Origin: Streptococcus sp. zg-86
Lineage (GTDB): Bacteria > Bacillota > Bacilli > Lactobacillales > Streptococcaceae
Reading direction: 5' to 3'
Assembly: GCF_017639855.1 (NCBI RefSeq)
Contig: NZ_CP072115.1
Location: 1,550,001 to 1,614,000, forward strand
Length of the DNA stretch: 64,000 bases
This document shows, piece after piece, positions 16,801 through 27,000 of this stretch; the stretch's first letter is position 1; each line of letters opens with the position of its first letter. The notes beneath the pieces were generated by a model. That model searched no databases, was not told where the DNA came from, and saw only the letters and a program-made list of their open reading frames with translations. A program made the position numbers and the translations under genes.

Positions 16801-17397
16801 TTCAGGTTGAACAACGTTAAAGCTGTCCCCAGACTTCAAGGTCCAACCATCATATCCTTCTCCAGCAGTAAATTCTTTTTCTTTCCACTTATAGCGAACA
16901 GATCCAATCTCTTCATTACGTGCAACTGATGGTTCACCTTTTTGTGGGTAAAAACCGATTACATGATCACGCTCTGCTGCTTTTTCAACTGCACCGTCAA
17001 AATCCCCTTTGTCAAAAGAGTCACGCCAAGGAGTTGTTTCAGCTACTTCACGTGTATTTGCGTTGCTGATATACCCTTGTGAAGTTGGGTTTTTAGGCTG
17101 TTGCCCTTCTTCAGGTGCTGGTACAGCTGGTACTGTATCTCCTACGGCTCTGTCCGTTCCTACTACAGGTGCTGCTGGTGCAGCAGTCTCGTCACTCGCT
17201 ACTGGAGCTGCTTCAGGTGCTGGTGTTCCTGTTGCCGATACATCATTTCCTGCAACAGCTGTGTTACCATTTTCAGTATCCGTAACAGTCCCTTCAGCTA
17301 GTACAGCTGGGGTTGTCATTAGAATACCAAACAAGACAGAGCAGACACCGATGGTCAATTTACGAATGGCAAATTTTTGTTTTTTATCTAAATTCAT
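10861..17397 (-). CDS. giant LPxTG adhesin with Ig-like and Rib repeats
   Basis: 2178 aa. A YSIRK-type signal peptide (FAIRKLTIGVCSVLFG) has probable cleavage after AVLA at about residue 34. A low-complexity Ala/Pro/Thr stretch follows, then a globular N-terminal region (about 110-430) likely to hold the ligand-binding activity, and a DUF11-like domain (about 435-560). About four ~198-aa units follow (590-1400), each an Ig-like domain plus a cadherin/DUF5011-like domain. Eight Rib-type repeats of about 85 aa (1420-2100, motif YPDG) form a stalk. The C-terminus has the sorting signal LPATG, a hydrophobic helix and a basic tail. Sortase A should attach it to peptidoglycan. A GAGGAG site precedes the start. 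Confidence 0.92.
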   Translation of the reverse strand: MNLDKKQKFAIRKLTIGVCSVLFGILMTTPAVLAEGTVTDTENGNTAVAGNDVSATGTPAPEAAPVASDETAAPAAPVVGTDRAVGDTVPAVPAPEEGQQPKNPTSQGYISNANTREVAETTPWRDSFDKGDFDGAVEKAAERDHVIGFYPQKGEPSVARNEEIGSVRYKWKEKEFTAGEGYDGWTLKSGDSFNVVQPETPEYINQNMDRYQRRKVTGDNGEISYVFDKLDPYVLGDKDKSKVYDIPKDAVAGAVDGITGDGYLLKGTPKPASTAAESASIGTVNYYRSATSTRFVELKNQGTEIQSSLYAVNPNSTIRFHFSYKGAFDGWNPRTGQGEQGIGYLVDQDGNVLTTADGKTKEIVNLGAGVFGYSEAGAFYKIPENVTGVRMVLKAGEKSKLYPNHQDAGYIFDNVGLELGAALNHKQILTKIPKEGANVTGEGTYGKDDVYTRGDKIQYVLNVKNEGGITAANVKTKIVVPEGVSLDGPLPAGYTYDEASRTITVPNTVYGASGDSAANGFQDYSAGPALAVMKSRDITLNFKIDDDTDKQGVFFKATTTYTNSTYTWSNGVSVRGSVTSQDGFTGPQQPLYIDTKAPVAPIVDSINTAAKIIPVDVTAAEKENTADYTDGGGIKLKLSVIDPASPDTPVFAVEATRDENGVWKLPNGTVVAKNAEGKLELPVPEGTKLKESELSIVATIQDRYENVSGEAKANITNEAPEFVVPTTDKPADPIEKGSTFTDDQIKNLVTNITDKEDDSDSADKKEIGAVTIVDKGGFDPNKVDDYTIKVSVTDSDGKTTEKTFVLKVQDTTAPKAPTVGTVDTAAKVVPVTPNDTDEKTIVVNFPTENGTEPVKITKDENGVWRLPDNTEVPIDGKTLQVPVPETAKLTEGKDKITAVAKDASGNTSEPGKGAVTNDAPTFDVPAEPTVIEKGTEFGEDKIKALVTNIKDKEDGTDSTDAKNVGEVVIKNDGDFDPNTVGKYTVTVTVTDSDGKTTEKTLVLEVKDTTAPKAPIVGTVDTAAKVVPVTPNDTDEKTIVVNFPTENGTEPVEITKDENGVWKLPNGTEVPVDGKALQVPVPETAKLAEGPDKITAVAKDASGNTSEPGKGAVTNEAPTFDVPAEPTVIEKGTEYGDDKIKALVTNITDKEDDSDKADKKAVGAVTIVDKGKFDPNKVGEYTIKVSVTDSDGKTTEKTFVLKVEDKTAPKAPTVGTVDTAATEVPVTPNDEDVTSITVNFPTEDGTTVPATVTKGEDGKWKDKDGKEVPVTENGEILVPVPESAKLVPGGDKITATATDASNNPSDEGKGEITNEKPVVTAKDQKAETDEPVDLTKDVVITDKEDDKSTEDTKMTEAPTYIIVKPDGTKVTLTEDEAKKFVPDQPGEHTVTIVTHDSDGEEGKTTVKLNVVTTAPKPNPTPDNEKFEPTPGEVVVPKGQEITEKDITDQVSIPEGSGGTAKVVGEIPTTEEAGDKGTVTVEITYPDGTKDTVKVPVKVTETPTPEKGKDADKYEPGVGTVTVPQGTPIKADDILGKVTIPEGSGGTAKVVGEIPTTEEAGDKGTVTVEITYPDGTKDRVEVPVKVTEVPNPTKDKDTDKYQPGVGTVTVPQGTPITEDTILGKVTIPEGSGGTAKVAGKIPSSETPGDKGTVTVVVTYPDGSTDTVEVPVKVTEVKVPEDKDTDKYQPGVGTVTVPQGTPIIEDTILSKVTIPEGSGGTAKVTGTIPSSETPGDKGTVTVVVTYPDGSTDTVEVPVKVTEVKVPEDKDTDKYQPGVGTVTVPQGTPITEDTILGKVTIPEGSGGTAKVVGKIPTTEEAGDKGTVKVVVTYPDGSTDTVEVPVKVTPIAPKETDADKHTPVVGRVSVPQGAPISEKDILAQVTIPEGSGGTAKVVGKIPTTEEAGDKGTVKVVVTYPDGSTDTVEVPVKVTPIASKETDADKHTPVVGRVSVPQGAPISEKDILAQVTIPEGSGGTAKVVGKIPTTEEAGDKGTVKVVVTYPDGSTDTVEVPVKVTPIASKETDADKHTPVVGRVSVPQGAPISEKDILAQVIIPEGSSGVAKVVGKIPTSETPGDKGTVTVEITYPDGSKDIVEVPVIVIEVTTGKKDSDKTGANQTISNDSQSGMAPSVSSPTSPVQAEEKRLPATGDSHADTGFIYIATALGLAALGMVGRKREGEE
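11100..13140 (-). repeat. eight Rib-domain repeats in adhesin 1
   Basis: The period is about 255 bp (85 codons). The three units nearest the C-terminus (about 11250-12010) are nearly identical, including synonymous positions, while the first two differ more. Repeats this similar usually vary in number between strains by recombination. Confidence 0.85.
13440..15640 (-). repeat. Ig-like / cadherin-like tandem units in adhesin 1
   Basis: About four units with a period near 595 bp. Each begins TAPKAP-T/I-VGTVDTAA and ends KTTEK-T/A-F/L-VL-K/E-V. The middle two are nearly identical over long stretches; the outer ones have diverged. Confidence 0.75.
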
Positions 17398-18010
17398 TCT
17401 ATTTTCTATCTCCTCTAATAAATCACTTTATCTAAAGCATTTATTAAATACTAAAAAGTTAACGATTATCCATGCCAATATACGGCAGAGATGAATCATA
17501 TCCAACGAACTATTTTTTCCAAGTAATTAGCTATCAATACCATATATACATAGATAATTACATACATTTGTAGGTATATATATATATATGTGTGCAACTT
17601 ATGCTCTACCAACGGACTAAGAGAGAAGCCTTCGCCACTCTCTTAATCTTTGATAGAGAAACTGAAACAAAAGTGTTGTCGCTCTTATTCCTATGTAAGA
17701 ATTCCTTGACACTATACTGAAAGCCAATCTTCTGGACAGTAGAAGAGGGAATGTGACAAACTTGTTAAACTAGTGGAGGAGGTTGGGACAAAAGTCCCTG
17801 ACCTCATTATTTTTGTAGCTTTAACAGTTTAGCGCAGTAGTTGTCTGGTTTGTAAAATGTTGATAAATCAACATTCTACAAACCTAGTCAACCTTGCGGG
17901 GGTAAGACGACAAAATCGATTTCTACAAAATCACGATTAAGTCCCACTCCCTCCACACTATTTATCCTATAAGCAATGCAACCACCATTTTATTTAGTCA
18001 AATGATGATG
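17398..18010. other. intergenic region between the two adhesins
   Basis: No gene. Next to adhesin 1 lies its GAGGAG site and an AT-rich leader with a (TA)7 tract at 17575-17588. A hairpin (AAGAGAG / CTCTCTT, 17619-17644) follows, then a family 3 MITE-like element (17772-17959). No strong promoter hexamers for adhesin 1 stand out. Confidence 0.6.
17772..17959. repeat. MITE-like element, family 3
   Basis: 188 bp. The ends are imperfect inverted repeats (AGTGGAGGAGGTTGGGAC at one end, AGTGTGGAGGGAGTGGGAC read inward from the other). The interior holds a palindrome, GTTTGTAAAATGTTGAT with its partner ATCAACATTCTACAAAC. A longer copy with the same interior is at 46128-46358. Confidence 0.7.
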
Positions 18011-21000
18011 TTATTCTTCTCTTTTACGTTTTCCTAGAAGAACTAAACCAGCAAGTCCCAATGCGGCAGCACCATACAGAGCACCTGTTTGATCAGATGA
18101 ATCTCCTGTGTTTGGTAACGCTTGTTTAGGATGATCCATTACTGGACTTGGCGTTACTTTTTTAACTGGAACTTCTGGAGCAACTGGAACTTCTGGAGCA
18201 ACTGGAGTTTCTGGTACTGATGTTACTGGTTTTGGTGCGATAACAATCGTCTTCTTCACTTCTGTTGTCAAACCACCCTTATCCGTTACCAAGAAGGTTA
18301 CTTCATACACTCCTGGTACATTGTAATCAACTGGATTGTTCTTGATGGTTACAACAACATCTTTACCATCTTCCTTGTCATTTGGAATGACTGAAGCAAT
18401 CAAGTCTTTATCGCTGATTGGTGTACTTCCTTGAGGGAGAGTTACGAGTGGAGATGTACCTGTTGGTGGGGTATTTGACACTACTGGAGGAATCGATACT
18501 ACTGGTATTGGTGTAACAGTGACTGGAACTTCTACAATTAACAATTCTCCATTTGGTAATTTAACTGTAACAGCTACACTTGATTTCTTACCTGGAGTTT
18601 CAGTTGTTGGGATTTTACCAATTTCGGTAATCACAGTACCATCTGGCAATTTCACATTCTTAGACACATCTTCTGGAGTGATTAGTGTATCTTGTGTCAC
18701 AACAATTGGAGTTGTCGGAACTTTCGGTGTAACGATAACTTTCTTCTTAACTTCTGTTGTTAAGCCACCTTTATCTATTACTAAGAAGGTTACTTCATAT
18801 TCTCCTGGTACATTGTAATCAACTGGATTGTCTTTGATTGTTACGGTTACATCTGTGCCGTCTTCTTTGTCATTTGGAATGACTGAAGCAATCAAGTCTT
18901 TATCACTGATTGGTGTACTTCCTTGTGGTACTGTCACTGTTGGTGATGTGCCTGTCGGTGGGGTATTTGGTTCTTCTTCTTTTGGTGTAACAAATACTGG
19001 TACTTCTACATCTACCACGTCACCATTTGGTAATTCAACCGTTACTGTCACACTTGGCTTCACACCTGGGATTTCAGTTGTTGGAATTTTACCAACGGTT
19101 TTCACCTTAGCACCTTCTGGTAATTTCACATTTTTAGCAACATCCTCTGGAGTGATTGGTGTATCTTGCTCCACAACGATTGGAGTTGTCGGAACTTCTG
19201 GGGTCTCTGGTTTCGGTGTAACAACTACAGTCTTCTTAACTTCTGTTGTTAAGCCTCCCTTGTCTGTTACAACGAATGTTACTTCGTAAACTCCTGGTAC
19301 ATTGTAATCAACTGGATTATCTTTGACAGTTACAGTTACATCTGTTCCATCTTCTTTGTCATTTGGAGTGACAGAAGCAATCAAGTCTTCCTCGCTGATT
19401 GGCGTGCTTCCTTGTGGTACAACTACTGTCGGAGAAACACCTGTTGGAGGAGTATTTGGAATAACTTCTGGTGTATATACACCTTTAGCTGGTGTACCAT
19501 TCTTATCTTTAGCAACAACTGTTACGCCTGTTCCTGTTCCTGTAAAGTCTTTTTCTGGGGTAAACGTTACTTTACCACTTGGATCAACTGTGTATGTTCC
19601 TTCGCCTGGAACGGTAACGCTTGTTACTTCCTTACCTGTCTTAGGATCAATCAACATAGCTGGGTTAGAAGCATCTGGAACAAGTGGTGTACCATCGCCA
19701 TTTTTGAATGTTGGTGTTCCTTCTTGCTCTTCACCTTGTTTACCTGTTGAAGAATCATTGTCACCTGTTGGTGTCACTGGTGTTACTGTTGGTGTGTACT
19801 TAGCTTCTACTGGCGTACCATTTTCATCTGTACGTTTAACCGTTACACCTGTTCCTTTACCTACAAAGCCTTTTTCTGGGGTGAATGTTACTTTACCACT
19901 TGGATCAACAGTATATGTTCCTTCGCCTGGAATGGTAACGCTTGTTACTTCCTTACCAGTTTCAGGATCAATCAACATAGCTGGATCATTGCTCAATGGT
20001 ACTTCTGAATCACCTTCTTTAAATGTTGGTGTTCCTTCTTGTTCTTCACCTTGTTTACCTGTTGACTCTGCTGGTTCTGCTGTCGGTTTAACCGGTGTTA
20101 CTGTTGGTGTGTACTTAGCTTCTACTGGCGTACCATTTTCATCTGTACGTTTAACCGTTACACCTGTTCCTGTTCCTGTAAAGTCTTTTTCTGGGGTGAA
20201 TGTTACTTTACCACTTGGATCAACTGTGTATGTTCCTTCGCCTGGAACGGTAACGCTTGTTACTTCCTTACCTGTCTTAGGATCAATCAACATAGCTGGG
20301 TTAGAAGCATCTGGAACAAGTGGTGTACCATCGCCATTTTTGAATGTTGGTGTTCCTTCTTGCTCTTCACCTTGTTTGCCTGTTGAAGAATCATTGTCAC
20401 CTGTTGGTGTCACTGGTGTTACTGTTGGTGTGTACTTAGCTTCTACTGGCGTACCATTTTCATCTGTACGTTTAACCGTTACACCTGTTCCTTTACCTAC
20501 AAAGCCTTTTTCTGGCGTGAATGTTACTTTACCACTTGGATCAACAGTATATGTTCCTTCGCCTGGAATGGTAACGCTTGTTACTTCCTTACCAGTTTCA
20601 GGATTAATTAACTTAGCTGGATCATTGCTCAATGGTACTTCTGAATCGCCTTCTTTAAATGTTGGTGTTCCTTCTTGGTCTTCACCTTGTTTACCTGTTG
20701 ACTCTGCTGGTTCTGATGTTGGTGTCACTGGTGTCACTGTTGGTGTGTACTTAGCTTCTACTGGCGTACCATTTTCATCTGTACGTTTAACTGTTACACC
20801 TGTTCCTTTACCTACAAAGTCTTTTTCTGGCGTGAACGTTACTTTACCACTTGGATCAACTGTATATGTTCCTTCGCCTGGAATGGTAACGCTTGTTACT
20901 TCCTTACCAGTTTCAGGATCAATTAACTTAGCTGGATCATTGCTCAATGGTACTGCTGGATCACCTTCAGTAAATGTCGGAGTTCCTTCTTGTTCTTCAC

Positions 21001-24000
21001 CTTGTTTACCTGTTGACTCTGCTGGTTCCGCTGTCGGTTTAACCGGTGTTACTGTTGGTGTATACTTAGCTTCTACTGGCGTACCATTTTCATCTTTCGC
21101 TTCAACAGTGATTGGATCTGGTGTTCCCACAAAGTCTTTGTTCGGTGTGAATGTCACTTTACCAGTTGCTGGATCAATTGTGTACTTACCAACTTCTTTA
21201 CCGTCTTTCATCGCTGGAAGTTCTGTTTCTTCAGTTGGCTCTCCAGTTGTTGGATCAATGAATTTAGCAGGATTTTCTGCTGAAATCTTCACTGGTACTG
21301 CTGGATCACCTTCAGTAAATGTCGGAGTTCCTTCTTGAGTTTGTCCTTGTTTACCTGTTGATACTGCTGATTCACCCGTTGGTTTAACTGCTGTTACTGT
21401 TGGTTCATAAGTTGTTGTAACTGGTGTACCATTCGCATCTTTCGCTTGAAGTGTCACGGCTGGTGCTGGACCTACGAAGTCTTTTTCTGGTGTAAAGACT
21501 ACCGTTTTTTCTCCATTATCTCCAGTTTCAATTGTATATGTTCCGACTGGTTTGCCATCTTTCATTACCGTTACAGATTCAGCTGGATTACCTTTTTCAT
21601 CCAATAAAGTTACAGATTCTGGATTCACTTTAACAGCTGGATCACCATCTTTAAAGTTCACAGACTTAGCGGTATCATCTTTATCAAAGACAATTGGAGA
21701 TGTTTGTTTAGCTCCTTGAATGCCTGTTGTTGCTGATGGTTCTGCTGTCGGTGTAACTCCTTCAACTGTTGGTGTGTACTTAGCTTTAGCTGGTGTACCA
21801 TTTTCATCCTTCGCTTGAACTTCGATTGGATCTGGTGTTCCCACAAAGTCTTTATTCGGTGTGAATGTCACTTTACCAGTTGCTGGATCAATCGTGTACT
21901 TACCAACTTCTTTACCGTCTTTCTTCGCTGGAAATTCTGTTTCTTCAGTTGGCTCGCCTGTTGTTGGATCAATGAATTTAGCAGGATTTTCTGCTGAAAT
22001 CTTCACTGGCACAGCTGGGTCTCCTTCAGTAAATGTTGGAGTTCCTTCTTGTGGTTGTCCTTGTTTACCTGTTGACTCTGCTGGTGTACCTGTCGGTTTA
22101 ACTGGTGTTACTGTTGGTGTGTAAGTTGCTGTCGCTGGTGTACCATTAGCATCTTTGGCTTGAACTTCGATTGGATCTGGTGTGCCCACAAAGTCTTTAT
22201 TCGGTGTGAATGTCACTTTACCAGTTGCTGGATCAATCGTGTACTTACCAACAATTTTTTCACCTTGCATCGCTGGAAGTTCTGTTCCATCAATTGGTTG
22301 TTTTGTTACTGGATCAATGAACTTAGCTGGATTGTCTGCTGAAATCTTCACTGGTACTGCTGGATCGCCACCTTCGAAGGTTGGAGTTCCTTCTTGAGTT
22401 TGTCCTTGTTTACCTGTTGACGTATCATCTTTTCCTATCGGTGTAACGCCTTCAACTTTTGGTGTGTACTTAGCTTTAGCTGGTGTACCATTCTTATCCT
22501 TCGCTTGAACTTCGATTGGATCTGGTGTTCCCACAAAGTCTTTATTCGGTGTGAATGTCACTTTACCAGTTGCTGGATCAATCGTGTACTTACCAACTTC
22601 TTTGCCATCTTTATCTTTCGCTGGAAGTTCTGTTTTTTCAGTTGGTTCACCTGTTGCTGGATCGATGAATTTAGCAGGATTTTCTGCTGAAATGTTTACT
22701 GGCACAGCTGGGTCGCCTTCAGTAAATGTTGGAGTTCCTTCTTGTGGCTGTCCTTGTTTACCTGTTGACTCTGCTGGTGTACCTGTTGGTTTAACTGCTG
22801 TTACTGTTGGTGTATAAGTTGCTGTCGCTGGTGTACCATTAGCATCTTTCGCTTGAACCGTTACTGGATCTGGTGTTCCCACAAATTCTTTATTTGGTGT
22901 GAATGTCACTTTACCAGTTGCTGGATCAATCGTGTACTTACCAACTTGTTTACCATTTTTCATCGCTGGGATAGTTGTGTCAGTAATTGGTTGTTTCGTT
23001 ACGGGATCATAGAATGTTGCTGGATTGTCTGCTGAAATCTCTACTGGTACTGCTGGATCGCCACCTTTGAAAGTTGGTGTTTCTGATTGTGGTTGTCCTT
23101 GTACACCTGTTGTTTCTTTACTTTCACCTACTGGTGTAACACCTTTAACTGTTGGTGTATAAGTTGTTGTAACTGGTGTACCATTCGCATCCTTCGCTTG
23201 AAGTGTGACAGCTGGTGCTTCACCTACAAAGTCTTTTTCTGGTGTAAAGACGACTGAACCATCTCTAAGTGTGTAAGTACCCACTTTCTTACCAGTTCCA
23301 TCTGTTACTTCAACACTTTCAGCAGGGTGACCTTTAGCATCTAGCAATTGTACAGTCTTAGGATCAATTGGAGCAACTGCATCGCCAGCTTTGAAGTTCA
23401 CTGAATTCGGTTGGCTGTCATCGCCAAATACGATTGGAGATGTTTGTTCTGCCCCTTGAATACCTGAAGTTTTTGATGGATCTGCTTTTGGTTCAACTGC
23501 TGTTACTGTTGGTGTATAAGTTGCTGTCGCTGGTGTACCATTTTCATCTTTCGCTTGAACCGTTATTGGATCTGGTGTGCCCACAAAGTCTTTATTCGGT
23601 GTGAATATCACTTTACCAGTTGCTGGATCAATTGTATAAGTACCAACTTGTTTACCATCTTTCATCGCTGGAAGCTCTGTTCCATCAATTGGTTGTTTTG
23701 TTACTGGATCGATGAATTTAGCAGGATTTTTTTCTGAAATCTCCACTGGCACAGCTGGATCGCCACCTTCGAAGGTTGGTGTTCCTTCTTGTGGTTGTCC
23801 TTGTTTACCTGTTGACTCTGCTGGTGTACCTGTTGGTTCAACTGCTGTTACTGTTGGTGTGTACGTTGCTTCTGCTGGTGTTCCATTCTTATCCTTCGCT
23901 TGAACTGTCACTGATTCTGCTGTTCCAACGAAATCTGGATTTGGTTGGAAGGTTACTTTACCAGTCTTAGGATCAATCGTGTAAGTACCAACTTGTTTAC

Positions 24001-27000
24001 CATCTTTCATCGCTGGGATAGTTGTGTCAGTAATTGGTTGTTTCGTTACTGGATCATAGAATGTTGCTGGATTGTCTGCTGAAATCTCTACTGGTACTGC
24101 TGGATCGCCACCTTTAAAGGTTGGTGTTTCTGATTGTGGTTGTCCTTGTACACCTGTTGTTTCTTTGCTTTCACCTACTGGTGTAACACCTGTTACTGTT
24201 GGTGTGTACGTGGTTTCAATTACTGTACCATTTTTATCCTTGGCTTGAAGTTTCACAGCTGGTGCTGGACCTACGAAGTCTTTTTCTGGTGTAAAGACAA
24301 CTGATTCACCTTCAAGTGTGTACGTACCAATTTTCTTACCAGTTGAGTCGGTTACTTCAACCGTTGTAGCTGGTTGTCCTTCAGCATTTAATAACGTTAC
24401 CGTTGTTTTATCAATTGGAGCTGATTCAGCCCCTGCTTTGAAGTTCACTGAGTTCGGTTGGCTGTCATCTCCAAAAACGATTGGAGAAGTTTGTTTAGCT
24501 CCTTGAATGCCTGAAGTTGTTGATTCAACAGCAGTTGGTGTAATTGGCTTAACAGTTGGTGTGTACGTTGTTTTTGCAATGTCACCACTTGCATCAGCAA
24601 TTTGTACTTCTACTGGTGTAGCTGTTCCTGTATAGCTTGGTAATGGTTGGAAAGTAATCACACCATTAGCTAATGTATACGTACCTTGACCGTCCACTGT
24701 GACAGTGTTTGTTTTTTGACCTGTAGCATCTAATAATGTCAAACTATCATAATTCAACGCTTCTTTATCTGTTACAGTGTCTGTTGGTTCATTTTGCTCA
24801 TCGGTTGTGTACTCTTTGAACATTGCTTTTGCGTCTGTTGTTTGAGCAACACCTTGAGGTCCTTCTGTTTCAGCTGGTGTTCCTTTTGGTTTGTTATTGA
24901 TAACATGTGGAATGTAAACCGCATCCATACTAGGCGTTGTCAATGTATGACTTCCATCGTTCACATCTGTTAAATTACGGTACGTTGGATTGTTATCATC
25001 ATTTGCAGAAGCATTAGCATCTGCTGCTGACCAGCCAGTTGATACCTTGTTCTTATCTGATACACGAAGTGCAACCCCTTTAGCAGTTCCTGTGAAGGTT
25101 GCTTCAGGTTTAAAGGTAATGGTCTTACCAGTAACCGTATAAGTACCTTCTCCTGCTTCTGTCCAAGTATCAACTAATTCACCAGTTGGAGAAACAATTT
25201 TCACTTCTGCATCATCTGCAATTGAGTTATCTGTATCCAAGTCATAGTCTAAGCGACCATAAGCTGTGAATTCCACACGACCATTGCCTGACGTTTCTAC
25301 TACAGGGTTTGTCCCACCAACTCTGAATTCAATAGGCATCATTTGTGTTTCGCCTAAATAACCTGATGTTTCTTCTTTATCTCCACGTGGTGGATGCGTT
25401 ACTTGTACTTCAAAGTCTTCTACTTCCCCTGAGTAAGCTACTCCAGTTGGTTTAGCAACATCTTCTGCCTTGTTCGCAATACGTGCACGAACAGCGATTT
25501 TACGAACAGATGGATCGACCATTTGTGGTACATTATTCCAAGTAAATTCGTAATCTCCTAACTCACCATTTACAGTGACTAACTCAGAACGTTCACCTTC
25601 ATCAAATTTTCCGTTGTTGTTAAAGTCTGCCCAAGCATATGCATAGGCTGTAGAAGGAATACCTTCAGTAGCACCAGTATATTCTTTATCACCAGCAGCG
25701 CTGCTCGCTTTGAATTTTAAGGTATAAGACGTATCTGTCGCTCTATGCAAGCTGTAGGTTTCTCTACCTTGAGATGTCACATGGACATTCTCAGCACCGA
25801 CTAATTGACGAACGCCTTCATCTGCTGAAGAACTTCTGTCATCTGTTTCAAAGTCTAGCTTTTCAAAATCTGGATCAACATAATCCAAGTCGGCTTTCTT
25901 AGTTCCTAAGAATGGCTGAGGGCGAACTGCTGTATTGGTAATCAAGTGTGGAGCAGAACCGTATGATTCTGGTGCATCTCCTTCATCAAAGGCAATAACC
26001 CCCATCATCAAGGACTGTTGTCCTCTACTCATGATATATAACTCAATATTTTCGACATTTCGTGTCACAAGAATCGGAACAGAACGATTATTATTAACTG
26101 TTACGTTAGGACCAGCCACTCGGGTACCAATCCCATCTCCGTAGATAACCTTCTCTCCGTCCAGCACACTTTCAATACCGACACGAGATTTTTCAGGATT
26201 GATATTGGCAACATATTTGATTTTATAGCCTTCTGGAAGCTGGGTTCCACCTTTATGGAGAAGGTCTTTCAGTCCTCCGTTATCCTTTAAGTCCGTTGCA
26301 GGATAGTAAGAACCTCTAATTCTTGGATTTGTTGCTATTTCTGCTAATAATTCAAAGGGTTCTCCATCCGTAACGAAGATTTCAGCTTCATTCCCTCTAG
26401 CTTCTTCGCCAGTCGCCACAAAGAAGTTGGCTGGAACTTTCTTCCCATTATAGGTTGCTGTAACCTTAAATTGTACTCCGACATTTCCAGCGTTCCCTTC
26501 TGCCCCAATGGTTGGTTTGGTACCTGCATTAACACCTTGTTGTCTTAAGTTAGAGTAACCATTTTGCGCTTTTGCAAGAACTTTCTTAGGAATAGTTGGA
26601 CTTCCTATTTGGCTATTAATAGCATCTGGATTATAGGCAGATTCATCTTCTGTTCCTTCTACACGTTTATGGAAAGTTTCAGAAGCATTGAACGGCTTCA
26701 ACTTAACCACTTCTACTTTTACAGTGTAGCCTGGGAAGAGTTCTTTTTCATAGTAAGTACCAATTTGCAACTCATCGCCAGTTGCTAAGTTATGGGTATA
26801 TCGTGAATCGCCCCAATCTAGCCAATTCAGATTTTTAAGTAATTCAGGTGTATCTTTTCCAGCTTCATCTCGATAAAGCTCTGCACTTTCAACTGAGGCT
26901 GGAGTATAGAGTTTTTCAATATTATCTGGATTTGGTGTTGATGGGATTGCTCTAAAGCCAGTATAGCCTTCCGTACCGTTATTCCCAGCAGCTGCCTGGT

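Noticed and set aside
19323..21338. 671-codon open frame antisense to adhesin 2
   Set aside because: It mirrors the Thr/Gly/Pro-rich repeats of the adhesin, repeats with the same period, has no domain or ribosome site and is explained by codon bias on the other strand.
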